Shown: positions 39,214 through 48,944 of the stretch, piece by piece
Numbering within the stretch: the first letter of the stretch is position 1
How the letters are laid out: each line of letters begins with the position of its first letter
From: Clostridia bacterium
GTDB lineage: Bacteria > Bacillota > Clostridia > Christensenellales > Aristaeellaceae
Assembly (NCBI GenBank): GCA_017552615.1
Contig: JAFZPI010000022.1
Span: forward strand, 1-64,000
DNA length: 64,000 bases
Direction: 5' to 3'
Translations under genes and position numbers: made by a program
The notes under the pieces: generated by a model
Told to the model about the DNA's origin: nothing
What the model saw: the letters and a program-made list of their open reading frames with translations, nothing else
Database searches by the model: none

Positions 39214-39816
39214 ATGAACATCAGAATGGCTGGGGAAAACTTTGTTTCCGTTCACACACAGGCAGCCTATCTGCCGGATGAAACCGTTGAAGTCCGGAAG
39301 ATCGACAAGCCTCTGCCTGATGAAAACACTTACCTGAAAGCGAAGGGACTCAGCTTTCACAACGGTGTGATCGAAGTGGATGTCTGCGGCAGATTGCTGC
39401 CGGACGCGCCGGATTTTGCGCGGGGATTCATAGGCATCGTGTTCCGCGCCAATGAGGCGGACAGCGAGTTTGAGTCTTTCTATATCCGGCCCACCAACGG
39501 AAAACACTGCACCGATCCCGTGCGCAAAGCCCACGGCTGTCAGTATTTTTCCTATCCCGGTTATACGTTCTCGTATTTCCGGGAATTCGGGATCAGCGAG
39601 TACGAAAATACGGTGGACAGCATTGCGCTGAATGAATGGAGCCACATCCGGGCAGAGATTCAGGACGACCGCGGCATCTTCTTTGTGGATGGCGTCAAAG
39701 TGCTGGAAGTCAACGGATTCAAGCACGGTTCGGACAGCCGGGGCTGTGTGGGTTTGTATGTGGACATCGGAACGGATGGACTGTTCAGGAACCTGATCAT
39801 TTCTCCCGAAGACTGA
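39214..39816 (+). CDS. concanavalin A-like lectin/DUF1080-like protein
   Basis: A 200-residue protein without signal peptide, beta-rich: LKAKGLSFHNGVIEVDVCGRLL, FARGFIGIVFRANEADSEFESFYIRP, EWSHIRAEIQDDRGIFFVDGVKVLEV and GCVGLYVDIGTDGLFRNLII. This is the pattern of DUF1080/LamG jelly-roll domains (binding or hydrolysing sugars). GGGAGG precedes ATG 39214. The function is not known; being cytoplasmic is odd for this fold. Confidence 0.75.
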   Translation: MNIRMAGENFVSVHTQAAYLPDETVEVRKIDKPLPDENTYLKAKGLSFHNGVIEVDVCGRLLPDAPDFARGFIGIVFRANEADSEFESFYIRPTNGKHCTDPVRKAHGCQYFSYPGYTFSYFREFGISEYENTVDSIALNEWSHIRAEIQDDRGIFFVDGVKVLEVNGFKHGSDSRGCVGLYVDIGTDGLFRNLIISPED

Positions 39817-39915
39817 TTCTGTGCAAAGAGCTGCCCCTGTGAAGATCTTTGGAACAAACTGGGGATTTTGGGATTTGTGTAATGACGGCAAAACGAATTC
39901 TGCGGAGGAAGAATT

Positions 39916-40437
39916 ATGAATCACGAACATGAGCCATATATGAAAAGATGCTATGAGCTGGCTGTCAGCGCGGGCAAGAAAGGGCATGACACTTTTGGAG
40001 CCGTGCTTGTCCATAACGGCAAGATCATAGAGGAAGCGGAGAATACCGCGGATTTTGCCAAAGGGATATTCGGGCACGCTGAATTCAACCTTGTTCATCA
40101 ATGCACCAACCGCTATTCGGATGAGATCATGGAGCAGTCCACGCTGTATACCAGCTGCGCTCCGTGTGAGCGGTGCCTGGGAGCGATCGCGTCGCTCGGC
40201 GTGCATCATGTCGTATGCGGCGTTTCGTACAAAGCGTTCTGCAAGCTGCTGCCGTTCGATTATCAGCCGGTGGATCGCGAAGGGCTTCTGAAGCAGCTGG
40301 GAATCCAAATGACGATCGAGGAATCCGTCCTTGAAGACGAGGGGTTGCATGTGTTTGAATGGTGGGGCGGAGAGTATCATCCTCTGGAAGAGTTGATCGC
40401 CGAGATGGATGAAGTCAAAAGGAAGAACAGAAAGTAA
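39916..40437 (+). CDS. cytidine/guanine deaminase-family enzyme
   Basis: A 173-residue zinc deaminase. Zinc ligands and proton-shuttle Glu lie in GHAEFNLV (near residue 54) and CAPCERCLGAI (near 78). Long C-terminal extension (LLPFDYQPVDREGLLKQLGIQM...) replaces the usual tail, resembling tRNA-adenosine/guanine deaminase relatives. It would deaminate a nucleobase or nucleoside; which one cannot be said. Confidence 0.85.
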   Translation: MNHEHEPYMKRCYELAVSAGKKGHDTFGAVLVHNGKIIEEAENTADFAKGIFGHAEFNLVHQCTNRYSDEIMEQSTLYTSCAPCERCLGAIASLGVHHVVCGVSYKAFCKLLPFDYQPVDREGLLKQLGIQMTIEESVLEDEGLHVFEWWGGEYHPLEELIAEMDEVKRKNRK

Positions 40438-40490
40438 AGTACAAATCCTCAGAAAAACATATCAAAAATACGCCATTGGGGTATGACAAA

Positions 40491-40516
40491 ACCCGCGGAT
40501 CTACAGACCGGCGGGT
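40491..40516 (-). terminator. probable terminator after the ATPase gene
   Basis: ACCCGC/GCGGGT inverted repeat with 14-base loop, followed on the minus strand by TTTTG, about 100 bases after the stop of the ATPase gene. Weak. Confidence 0.45.
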
Positions 40517-40613
40517 GTATTGCACTGCAAAATACGGCTTTCCGGGCCAATAGTTGGTAGGGAATATGTCGAATGAAGCTTGATACATCTTAACAATGAC
40601 ATCTGAAAACAGC

Positions 40614-41861
40614 CTACAGACCGATCATGCCGACAGGGCAGTAATATGCATCCCTGTTCAAGGGAATCAGGCGATCTCCGGTATCGACAATCAATCCCGT
40701 GGCAACAGGCATCTTATACTGTTCAAGAATTCTGAAATTCTTGTTTGCCTTATCTCTGCCGATTCCCTTCTTGATCTCGACCGGATAAATCATCTGGTCC
40801 TTGATATATAGGACATCCACTTCCTTCTGATCCCTGTCCCGGTAATAATACAAGGTGTACTCAATCCGCTTTCCGCTGTTGCGGATGCTTTTGACGATTT
40901 CGCTGACCACATACGTTTCAAAGAATGCCCCTGACATGGAGGATGCCTCCAGAATCCTTGGATCAGACCATCCGCAAAGGAAAGAACACAATCCTGTGTC
41001 CATGAAATACATCTTCGGTGTTTTGACAATGCGCTTTGAAAGATTCGTTGCGTAAGGTTGGAGAAGCATAATGATCCCGGATGATTCAAGAATGGAAATC
41101 CAGCTTTTCGCCGTCCGTGAGTCAATCCCGATAGCGTTTCCTATTTCGGTAAAGTCCAGCTGCTGCGCGGTACGAAGCGCGGAAACCATCATGAATTTCC
41201 GGAAATCATTCAGCTTGCCGATATTGATCAGCCGGCTGACATCCTTCTCAAGGTAAGTCGAAATATAGCTCTCAAAAAACGTATTTCTGTCCGGCTTCTG
41301 CACCCAGTATTCCGGCATACCACCCTTATAGATCTCTTCAAACACTTCATATCTGTTTCGTGGAATCAGCTTTTCTTTCCGGCTCATGAGAGTGGGGAGA
41401 TCCGGAAAGAAATCATGCCCGGGAATCTGGTCTTTTTCATTTGCCGCAAAAGAAGAAACTTCAATGATTGCTGTCCTGCCGGCCAGCGTCTCTGATGCTT
41501 TTTCTTTGATCTCATGGGTATTTGAGCCGGTGAGGATATACATCAGGCCTGTTTTTTTGCCGGTTCGAACACTGTTTAGCTTCTCCTCATCGATCCGGAT
41601 CTTGATCGCTTCCATCAGTTCTGGTACCTTTTGGATTTCATCAATGACAAGAGGGATGCCATGAGACTGGAGAAACAGCTCCGGATCCTCTGATGCCAAC
41701 AGCCGTTCCCTGCTGTGATCCAGCGTCACATATTCGAACGATTCAAACAGAGTCCTGACCATGGTAGATTTTCCGGTCTGCCTTGCACCATAAAGGGTAA
41801 TGCATGCAAACTCATCCGCCACCTTCAGGATCGTGCTCTCCAGCTGTCTGTGATAATACAT
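40614..41861 (-). CDS. ATPase of the AAA_14/DUF4143 family
   Basis: A 415-residue ATPase with Walker A GARQTGKST near residue 24 and Walker B PLVIDEIQK near 68, an arginine-finger-like region after TGSNTHEI, and a C-terminal DUF4143 domain (FEEIYKGGMPEYW, SRTAKSWISILESSGIIMLLQPY, FFETYVVSEIVKSIRNSG, EVDVLYIKDQMIYPVEIKKG). The end has a PD-(D/E)xK-like VDVLY...PVEIKK pattern. Members are common, often single genes, and of unknown role. ATG 41861 is preceded by GAGGG; no site precedes the upstream alternative at 41894. Codon use is a little more AT-rich than neighbours. Confidence 0.85.
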   Translation of the reverse strand: MYYHRQLESTILKVADEFACITLYGARQTGKSTMVRTLFESFEYVTLDHSRERLLASEDPELFLQSHGIPLVIDEIQKVPELMEAIKIRIDEEKLNSVRTGKKTGLMYILTGSNTHEIKEKASETLAGRTAIIEVSSFAANEKDQIPGHDFFPDLPTLMSRKEKLIPRNRYEVFEEIYKGGMPEYWVQKPDRNTFFESYISTYLEKDVSRLINIGKLNDFRKFMMVSALRTAQQLDFTEIGNAIGIDSRTAKSWISILESSGIIMLLQPYATNLSKRIVKTPKMYFMDTGLCSFLCGWSDPRILEASSMSGAFFETYVVSEIVKSIRNSGKRIEYTLYYYRDRDQKEVDVLYIKDQMIYPVEIKKGIGRDKANKNFRILEQYKMPVATGLIVDTGDRLIPLNRDAYYCPVGMIGL

Positions 41862-41978
41862 CCGCCATCCCTCGCTTTCGGTTGTATTATACATCAGATA
41901 TTCGGCAAAATCAACATTGCTATGTCATTTTTGCCGGAATGGGTTTCATGCAAAGTACTGGCAATCGACAAAAAAGAA

Positions 41979-42004
41979 GGAACCCTTGCAAACACAAGGG
42001 TTCC
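41979..42004 (-). terminator. terminator of the tRNA-Ala gene
   Basis: Perfect 10-base stem GGAACCCTTG/CAAGGGTTCC with 6-base loop, then TTCTTTTTTG on the minus strand, starting 7 bases after the tRNA 3' end. Confidence 0.9.
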
Positions 42005-42010
42005 CGTCCG

Positions 42011-42083
42011 TGGAGCATAGCGGATTCGAACCGCTGACCCCCACACTGCCAGTGTGGTGCGCTACCAGCTGCGCTAATGCCCC
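42011..42083 (-). tRNA. tRNA-Ala(GGC)
   Basis: A 73-base cloverleaf on the minus strand: acceptor GGGGCAT/ATGCTCC, D arm with GCGC...GCGC, anticodon stem CCACA/TGTGG with loop CTGGCAG (anticodon GGC, codon GCC), T loop TTCGAAT, discriminator A. The 3' CCA is not encoded and must be added. It reads Ala codons GCC/GCU. It has its own promoter and terminator. Confidence 0.97.
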
Positions 42084-42096
42084 GTCAACGGTCGCT

Positions 42097-42125
42097 ATTG
42101 TAGCATCAATTTTCCTGTTTGTAAA
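42097..42125 (-). promoter_or_regulatory. promoter of tRNA-Ala
   Basis: Minus-strand TTTACA (42120-42125), 17-base spacer, TACAAT (42097-42102), 14 bases before the tRNA 5' end. Confidence 0.7.
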
Positions 42126-42207
42126 GAGGGAAATTTCAAAAATCGGGCAAGGCCGGGGTGAACGGGAAACGGGATCCCGGCTCATTTGACGTGCGTTTTC
42201 CTTCATC

Positions 42208-42236
42208 TTGTCACTTGGCGGGTTTTGTGGTACAAT
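42208..42236 (+). promoter_or_regulatory. promoter of parE
   Basis: TTGTCA (42208-42213), 17-base spacer, TACAAT (42231-42236); leader of about 60 bases. Confidence 0.7.
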
Positions 42237-42300
42237 ATATTGTGGTTGGATGGGCGCTTGTGCGCTGTCCCGACCCTTGCGCAGAATGGAGTGAAATCGC

Positions 42301-44295
42301 TTGACCCAGAACTATGACGCGGGCAATATCCAGGTGCTGGAGGGCCTTGAAGCCGTCCGGATGCGGCCCGGTATGTATATCGGTACGACCTCTTCGCGCG
42401 GTTTGCACCACCTCCTGTGGGAGATCGTGGACAACGCGATCGATGAGGCCAGCAACGGCTTCGCGGACGCCGTGACCGTGACCCTGCACCAGGATGGATC
42501 GGCCTCCGTGACCGACAACGGCCGCGGTGTCCCGGTGGACGAACACCCGACGCTGCACGTCTCGGGTGTGGAGGTCATTTATACCAAGCTCCACGCCGGC
42601 GGTAAGTTCAACAATGAGAATTACGCCTATTCCGGCGGCCTGCACGGCGTCGGCGCTTCGGTCGTGAACGCGCTCTCCCGCTGGATGACCGTGGATTCCT
42701 ACCGGGACTGGGGTCATTACCGGATGCGCTTCACCTCCGAGGAAAACCCCAAGACCCACAAGATCGAAGCCGGGAAACCCGACGGTCCGCTGGAGAAGAT
42801 CGGCAACACGCGCCGCCGGGGCACGGTTGTGCGCTTCCTGCCTGACGACCGGATCTTCGAGGATGTGCACTGGAACAGCCAGCAGGTTTCACGGCGGCTG
42901 CAGGAACTGGCTTACCTGAACCGCGGACTGATGATCACCTTCACCGACGAGCGCGTGAAGGAAGCCGACAAGCGCACCCAAACCTTCTGCTACGAGGGCG
43001 GGATCGTCGACTATGTCTGCTACCTGAATGTCGGACGCACGCCGGTCAACGACGACGTGATCTATTTCGAGGGCCAGCGCGACACGATTATCTGCCGCGC
43101 CGCGATCCAGTACACGGTTGACTATGCCGAAAACCTCTTCTCTTATGTCAACAACATCCCGACGCCCGAGGGCGGCACCCACGAGACGGGGTTCCGCACG
43201 GCATTTACCAAGGCCTTCAATGACTATGCCCGGAAGATCGGTGTGCTGAAAGACAAAGACGCGAACCTCGCGGGCGAAGACTTCCGTGAGGGTCTCACTT
43301 GCGTGCTGACCACGATGGTCAAGAACCCGCAGTTCGAGGGCCAGACCAAGGGCCGTCTCGGGAACAGCGAGGTCCGTCCGGCAGTCGAGGCGATCGTGGC
43401 GGAGAAGCTTGCGGACTGGCTGGACAACCTGAAAAACCAGGAGATGGCCCAGCACATCGTTGGCAAAGCCGTGAAGGCGGCCCAGGCCCGCGAGGCCGCG
43501 CGCAAAGCCCGCGATACGGTGCGCTCATCCAAGGCGCTGGAGGCCCAGCCTCTTGTCGGGAAGCTTGCCGCCGCCCGCGGCCATCACCCGGAGGACAACG
43601 AGCTCTTTATCGTCGAGGGCGACAGCGCCGGCGGCAGTGCCAAGCAGGGCCGCGACAGCCGTTTCCAGGCGATCCTGCCCCTCCGCGGCAAGCCCCTGAA
43701 TGCCGAAAAGAAAAGCATTGACCAGGTCCTATCCAACGAGGAATTCCGGTCCCTCATCACCGCGCTCGGAACCTCCATCGGAGAGACATTTTCCCTTACG
43801 AACCTCAAGTACCACAAAGTGGTCATCCTCTCCGACGCTGACCAGGACGGCGCCCACATCCGCGCGATCCTGCTGACCTTCTTCTTCCGCTATATGAAAG
43901 AACTCCTCGTCGCAGGTCATGTGTACATCGGCATGCCGCCGCTCTACCGCGTTGCCAAGGGAAGCCAGGTCATCTACTGCTATGATGACAAAGAACTCGA
44001 GAAGGTCACGAAAAAGGTCGGCAAGGGTTATACCCTCCAGCGCTACAAGGGCCTTGGCGAGATGAACCCGGAACAGCTCTGGGAAACCACCATGGACCCC
44101 GGCCAGCGCAAGCTCATGCAGGTCTCGATCGACGACGCCGCCCAGGCTGACCGTCTTGTGACGATCCTCATGGGTGACAAGGTCGAGCCCCGTCGCGATT
44201 ACATCAGCGAATACGCCGACTTCAACCGCCAGGACAACTTCGAACTCCCGGAGGGGCAGGTCAATCCGATGAGGAAAGCACTTGAAAAGGCATAG
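42301..44295 (+). CDS. parE: DNA topoisomerase IV subunit B
   Basis: A 664-residue type II topoisomerase ATPase subunit. GHKL ATPase motifs EIVDNAIDEASNG, DNGRGVPV and GGLHGVGASVVNAL; TOPRIM motifs EGDSAGGSA and LSDADQDGAHI; C-terminal GEMNPEQLWETTMDP. With ParC downstream it decatenates replicated chromosomes. Start is TTG with GGAG 9 bases upstream. Called parE rather than gyrB because its partner downstream is a short-tail ParC-like subunit and no gyrA is nearby, so the assignment is fairly but not fully sure. Confidence 0.9.
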   Translation: MTQNYDAGNIQVLEGLEAVRMRPGMYIGTTSSRGLHHLLWEIVDNAIDEASNGFADAVTVTLHQDGSASVTDNGRGVPVDEHPTLHVSGVEVIYTKLHAGGKFNNENYAYSGGLHGVGASVVNALSRWMTVDSYRDWGHYRMRFTSEENPKTHKIEAGKPDGPLEKIGNTRRRGTVVRFLPDDRIFEDVHWNSQQVSRRLQELAYLNRGLMITFTDERVKEADKRTQTFCYEGGIVDYVCYLNVGRTPVNDDVIYFEGQRDTIICRAAIQYTVDYAENLFSYVNNIPTPEGGTHETGFRTAFTKAFNDYARKIGVLKDKDANLAGEDFREGLTCVLTTMVKNPQFEGQTKGRLGNSEVRPAVEAIVAEKLADWLDNLKNQEMAQHIVGKAVKAAQAREAARKARDTVRSSKALEAQPLVGKLAAARGHHPEDNELFIVEGDSAGGSAKQGRDSRFQAILPLRGKPLNAEKKSIDQVLSNEEFRSLITALGTSIGETFSLTNLKYHKVVILSDADQDGAHIRAILLTFFFRYMKELLVAGHVYIGMPPLYRVAKGSQVIYCYDDKELEKVTKKVGKGYTLQRYKGLGEMNPEQLWETTMDPGQRKLMQVSIDDAAQADRLVTILMGDKVEPRRDYISEYADFNRQDNFELPEGQVNPMRKALEKA

Positions 44296-44339
44296 GGCAT
44301 AAGGCACAGGGCATAGAGATATGTGGGAGATCATCAGTC

Positions 44340-45137
44340 ATGCAAATCCTTGAATACCACCAAACGCCAAACCCAACCCACTGGCTACGGCAGATTGCCA
44401 AATCCGACTGGCGCGCGGGACAGTATCTTCATTCCTTGCTGGAATCCGGCCAGTTCTATTCCCTTCTCGGGAAAAAAAGCCGCCTGCTGTTGCTGACAGA
44501 AGGTAATGATCTGCTCGCCTTTTGTACGTATGCGGAGCATGATGATATCCCCGATCCCAATTTGACACCCTGGGCCGGATTTGTCTACACCTTCCCCGAA
44601 GCCCGCGGGAAGCGGCGCATGGGGAAACTCCTGGAACGGGTTTACTACCTCGCAAAAGCCGATGGATTTCCCTGTGTGTACATCAGCACGAACGAAGTGG
44701 GCTTATACGAAAAGTATGGCTGTTCCTTCTGGAAGACCCTGCCGGATCTGAACGGACACGAGAGCCGCATCTATCGCTTGCCGATCGTACATCAGGACTA
44801 CAGCGATGTGATCGGTACCCGGGTTGCCGGGACGGTGGACCGGCCGATCGGCAGCATCCATCCGACGCATAAGGACATGGTTTATCCCATCAATTACGGG
44901 TATGTGGATGGATTGCTTGGCGGGGACGGAGAGGAACAGGATGTTTACATCCTCGGTCCGGATCGGCCGATGGAGACCTTTGAAGGTGTTGTGATCGGGG
45001 TCTATCACCGGCTGAATGATAACGAAGACAAATGGATTGTCACGCCGGACGGGAATCCTGTTTCACGTGAAACAATCCTTGCGTCGATCGCGTTTCAGGA
45101 ACAGTATTATATTGGTGAACTATACCTGTCCGATTAA
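44340..45137 (+). CDS. GNAT acetyltransferase fused to inorganic-pyrophosphatase-like domain
   Basis: A 265-residue two-domain protein. Residues 1-150 are a GNAT acetyltransferase (PWAGFVYTFPEARGKRRMGKLLERVYYLAKADG; EVGLYEKYGCSFW). Residues 155-265 resemble the short pyrophosphatase-like proteins of clostridia: VIGTRVAGTVDRPIGSIHP, PINYGYVDGLLGGDGEEQDVYILG, VVIGVYHRLNDNEDKWIV. The NYGYV and D-x-x-D-type metal ligands (GEEQDVYIL) remain. Combination of acetyl transfer and pyrophosphate hydrolysis is unusual. It sits between parE and parC. Confidence 0.8.
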   Translation: MQILEYHQTPNPTHWLRQIAKSDWRAGQYLHSLLESGQFYSLLGKKSRLLLLTEGNDLLAFCTYAEHDDIPDPNLTPWAGFVYTFPEARGKRRMGKLLERVYYLAKADGFPCVYISTNEVGLYEKYGCSFWKTLPDLNGHESRIYRLPIVHQDYSDVIGTRVAGTVDRPIGSIHPTHKDMVYPINYGYVDGLLGGDGEEQDVYILGPDRPMETFEGVVIGVYHRLNDNEDKWIVTPDGNPVSRETILASIAFQEQYYIGELYLSD

Positions 45138-45185
45138 CAAAATGGTACAACCAGACACGATCATAAAAGAAGGAGAGGTTCCCAT

Positions 45186-46391
45186 ATGAAGAAGCTGAGC
45201 ATTTTGGTTCTGATCCTGGTCCTTCTGGTTTCAACAGCACTGTCGGAAGGCATTGCTGCGACAGAACACCCCCAGCTCGAGGGGAATGGCTACGATACCC
45301 CGGAGGAAGCTGTCCTGGCCTATCTGGACGCAATGAACAATGCAGATGTGCACGGCATGCTGGCGACCTTTGCACATGAGAGTTATGTGGAGCATCTGGA
45401 CACGGATTTATACATTCAGCGGATGAATTCGATTTTCCCGCAAGGTACAGCGAACTCGACGCCGATCACAGATGCGTACTCTGCCGAGCTGATTCTCTTT
45501 GCTCGGTATGGTAGCCTCGCTTCTGATCTCCTGAGACAATATACCACATACACAGATGATCTGGACGGTATGACGCGTGCGCCTATGAATCAAGAAGCAA
45601 TCGACGAGCACAATCAGTACTATGAGCAGTCGATTCTCCAAAGCATTCAGGGACATGTGACCTTCGTTGAATGGGTGGATGCCGCTTTGCTGACAAGCGG
45701 TACAGCCATTTCCCCAGTCAATAGGCGTAATATAGCCATGCAGTATGGATATGTCGGCGCCGACGATCTCGCGGAACTTGTGGTCCGTTTTCGAATCAAC
45801 GGTGCAGATTTTCTTCAGTGTATGACCTGCGCCAAGTACGGAGGCCGGTGGTACAACCTTCTGCTACACGGAAACACTGCTTCTATCTTAGGTCTGACCA
45901 TGAATACAGTTGGTCTGATTCCCCTGTATGAAGCCGCCAATAAAGAATCTTTTCTCCTTTCAGCAGAAGCTCTTGACAGCACCTTGCTAGCTGAGCGTGA
46001 TCAATATAAGGCAAGCTCTCTTGGTGGAACCCACTGGCAATTGGTGTCACTGAATCAGCCTGATATCAGTCTGGCAGCGTCCTCCGAAGGAGCGCTAAAA
46101 AACGAAGCCGATTTGTGGTGCGAGTTACACTTTTACAGTTGCGGCGGCGCAACTGTCATGCTTACTGCCGGGGACGCGCTTTATACCCGCTTTGACTTGA
46201 CCTACCGGACAACATTGCTGGGCGTTGCATGGTCCGAATCCGACGGCAAACTTCATTTTGACCAGTACTCCTTGCCATCACGTTTCGGTTATAGGTTCAA
46301 TACGGAGATTGTCAGCGCTGTCTGGGGCGGTAATTTCATTACGATCTTATTCCAAGACGGTACTGCTGCCGTCTTCCAGAGATATGATTAA
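45186..46391 (+). CDS. secreted protein, NTF2/SnoaL-like start, function unknown
   Basis: A 401-residue exported protein; signal peptide MKKLSILVLILVLLVSTALS. Residues 38-160 (YDTPEEAVLAYLDAMNNADVHGMLATFAHESYVEHLD) look like an NTF2/SnoaL-like cone fold; the rest is beta-rich, without recognisable motif. Codon use slightly more AT-rich than parE and parC. GGAGAGG precedes ATG 45186. It interrupts the parE-parC pair together with the fusion gene. Confidence 0.65.
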   Translation: MKKLSILVLILVLLVSTALSEGIAATEHPQLEGNGYDTPEEAVLAYLDAMNNADVHGMLATFAHESYVEHLDTDLYIQRMNSIFPQGTANSTPITDAYSAELILFARYGSLASDLLRQYTTYTDDLDGMTRAPMNQEAIDEHNQYYEQSILQSIQGHVTFVEWVDAALLTSGTAISPVNRRNIAMQYGYVGADDLAELVVRFRINGADFLQCMTCAKYGGRWYNLLLHGNTASILGLTMNTVGLIPLYEAANKESFLLSAEALDSTLLAERDQYKASSLGGTHWQLVSLNQPDISLAASSEGALKNEADLWCELHFYSCGGATVMLTAGDALYTRFDLTYRTTLLGVAWSESDGKLHFDQYSLPSRFGYRFNTEIVSAVWGGNFITILFQDGTAAVFQRYD

Positions 46392-46424
46392 CAAAACCCC
46401 AGCATCAGAAAGGCCGGATGCACC

Positions 46425-48917
46425 ATGCCAAAGAAAAGAAGTCCCGAAAAACCCATTGCGAAGGATGATCCCTCGCGCATCATCGTCACGTCCATGGAGG
46501 ACGTGATGCACAACTCCATGATCCCTTACGCGGAGCACGTGATCCTGGAGCGCGCCCTGCCGCGGGTGGAGGACGGCCTGAAACCCGTGCAGCGGCGCAT
46601 CCTCTACACGATGATGGAACTGGGCACCACGCCCGACAAGCCCCACCGCAAGTGCGCCCGTATCGTCGGTGATTGCCTGGGTAAATACCATCCGCATGGA
46701 GACTCGTCTGTCTATGACGCCTTGGTGCGCATGGCGCAGGATTTTTCCATGCGCGGACCGATGGTGGACGGCCACGGAAACTTCGGCTCGATTGACGGCG
46801 ACGGCGCGGCGGCCATGCGTTACACCGAAGCACGGATGGCGCCGCTGGCCATGCAGATGCTGCGCGACATCGAAAAGGACACCGTACCCTTCCGCCTGAA
46901 CTTCGACGATACGCTGAAGGAGCCGGATATGCTCCCGGCGCGCTTCCCGAATCTGCTGGTCAACGGCGCCAGCGGCATCGCCGTGGGCCTGGCGACAAAC
47001 ATCCCCCCGCACAACATCGGGGAATCTATCCGTGCCGCGATCGCGCAGATCGAGAATCCGGATATTTCGCTGGACGAACTGATGGCCATTCTGCCCGGCC
47101 CGGATTTCCCCACGGGCGGCGTTCTTGTGCAGAGCGAGGAGATCCGCCAGGGATACCTGACCGGGCGGAGCAAGCTCCAGCTCCGGGCGCGGGTTCATGT
47201 GGAGGACGGGGCTGCCGGGCGCAAACTGCTCGTCATCACCGAGATCCCATATGGCGTGAACAAGGCCGCGATGCTCGAGAAGATCCAGCGGCTGGTCGAT
47301 GAGAAAAAACCCGCGCTGGCGGGGGTCTATGATGTCCGGGACGAGAGCGACCGTGAAGGCTTGCGCGGCATCGTGGAGCTCCGGCGGGACACCGATCCGG
47401 ACAAGGTGCTGGCCTATCTCTATAAGTACAGCGACTTGCAGATCACGTTTGGCGTGAACATGGTGGCCATTGCGGACGGCAAGCCTGTCCAGATGGGCCT
47501 GAAGGCTATGCTGGGTTACTTTATTGACCACCAGAAGCGCGTGGTCACCCGGCGGACGGAATACGAGCTCAAGCAGGCCGAGGCCAGGGCTCATATCCTC
47601 GAAGGCCTGATGGTCGCCGTGGACAACCTCGACGAGGTGATCCGCCTCATCCGTGCCAGCAAAAACCCGAAGGAAGCCCGTATCGCCCTGATGGAAGCCT
47701 TTGCCCTGGACGAAGCCCAGGCGCAGGCGATCCTCGACATGCGGCTGCAGCGCCTGACGAATCTGGAGATCCTGGCCTTACGGAAAGAATATGAAGATCT
47801 GCAGAAGCTGATCAGGAATCTGAAAGCCATTCTCGGAAGCGAGAAGAAGCTTCTGTCACTGATTGCGAAGGAACTGCACGAAATCGAGGCGGAGTTTGCC
47901 GACGAACGGCGGACGACGATCGAAGCCATTGAGGAAGTCCAGCTTGACAAAGCCGATACCGCGCCTGTGCCGGACGAGGCGGTCGTGGCTTTCACCGGGG
48001 CGGGACAGTTCAAGCGTGTGTGGCCTGCTGCACTGAAGAAGACGCCTTTCCCGACGCCCGCCGAGGACCCGAAGGAGGCCCCGCGCTTCCTTTTCAGCAC
48101 GAAGACCGACGAGACATTGTATATCTTTACGTCCCTTGGGAATTGTTATCCCCTGGCCGTAAGCGCTTTGAATGAGTGCAAGCCCAAGGACCGGGGACAG
48201 CTTCCGGCCGGACTGCTGCCCAAACTGGAAGACGGGGAAGAAGTCGTCTGGATCGACTGCTGTGTCTCGGAAGCGCTGGCGAAGCGTCCGGCACTTCTGC
48301 TTGTCACCGATGGCGGCATGGCCAAGCGGATGGAGGCCACGGAACTGGATGTGCGGTCGAAACGGTTTACGGTCATGGGGCTGAAGGGGGACGACCGGCT
48401 GGCCTGTGTGGCGGCGATGCCGGGAGAGGATGACATTCTGCTGATCACACGGCTCGGCATGGGGATCCGGTTTGCGCCGGATACGGTGCCGGTCCAGGGG
48501 CGGACCTCCGGCGGCGTGCGGGGGATCGGGCTGACGCCCGAGGACCGCGTGATGCTCGCAGCGCCGCTGCGCAAGGGGGACGAGCTCCTGCTGATCAGCG
48601 ACCGCGGCAACGGCAAGCGCATCCCGGCCATGGGATTCGAGCGCCAGGGCCGGGGCGGCAAGGGTGTGCGCGCCTTCCCGTTCGCGAAGAACGGCGCGAA
48701 TGGGGCTCGCCTGGCCGCGGCGATCCTCACGGACGGGCAGCCCGCGCAGCTGGTGATCCTTCAGGCGCAGAGCGCGCCGACCCTGATGGACAGCGCTGCG
48801 GTGCCGCTCCAGCCGGTCAGCGGGAAGGGCAGTCCGCTGGTGCTTGCCATCCTGACGGACGTCGTGACCGACGCGCGGCTCAGCCCTTTACATCCCAACA
48901 CAAACATGGTAGAATGA
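46425..48917 (+). CDS. parC: DNA topoisomerase IV subunit A
   Basis: An 830-residue type IIA topoisomerase cleavage subunit. Active-site Tyr in [11 protein letters not shown] near residue 132, preceded by [13 protein letters not shown]. The quinolone-determining stretch reads [19 protein letters not shown], i.e. Ser and Asp at the two positions where resistance changes normally occur, so the sequence looks quinolone-sensitive. C-terminal beta-pinwheel with GxxxRGIGL-like blade repeats ([32 protein letters not shown]). Partner of parE. Confidence 0.93.
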   Translation: MPKKRSPEKPIAKDDPSRIIVTSMEDVMHNSMIPYAEHVILERALPRVEDGLKPVQRRILYTMMELGTTPDKPHRKCARIVGDCLGKYHPHGDSSVYDALVRMAQDFSMRGPMVDGHGNFGSIDGDGAAAMRYTEARMAPLAMQMLRDIEKDTVPFRLNFDDTLKEPDMLPARFPNLLVNGASGIAVGLATNIPPHNIGESIRAAIAQIENPDISLDELMAILPGPDFPTGGVLVQSEEIRQGYLTGRSKLQLRARVHVEDGAAGRKLLVITEIPYGVNKAAMLEKIQRLVDEKKPALAGVYDVRDESDREGLRGIVELRRDTDPDKVLAYLYKYSDLQITFGVNMVAIADGKPVQMGLKAMLGYFIDHQKRVVTRRTEYELKQAEARAHILEGLMVAVDNLDEVIRLIRASKNPKEARIALMEAFALDEAQAQAILDMRLQRLTNLEILALRKEYEDLQKLIRNLKAILGSEKKLLSLIAKELHEIEAEFADERRTTIEAIEEVQLDKADTAPVPDEAVVAFTGAGQFKRVWPAALKKTPFPTPAEDPKEAPRFLFSTKTDETLYIFTSLGNCYPLAVSALNECKPKDRGQLPAGLLPKLEDGEEVVWIDCCVSEALAKRPALLLVTDGGMAKRMEATELDVRSKRFTVMGLKGDDRLACVAAMPGEDDILLITRLGMGIRFAPDTVPVQGRTSGGVRGIGLTPEDRVMLAAPLRKGDELLLISDRGNGKRIPAMGFERQGRGGKGVRAFPFAKNGANGARLAAAILTDGQPAQLVILQAQSAPTLMDSAAVPLQPVSGKGSPLVLAILTDVVTDARLSPLHPNTNMVE

Positions 48918-48944
48918 ACGCTGACTGAACGGGAGGGAGACAGA

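Noticed and set aside
42301-44295. gyrB instead of parE
   Set aside because: The partner gene downstream is ParC-like and no gyrA follows; kept as parE with some reserve.
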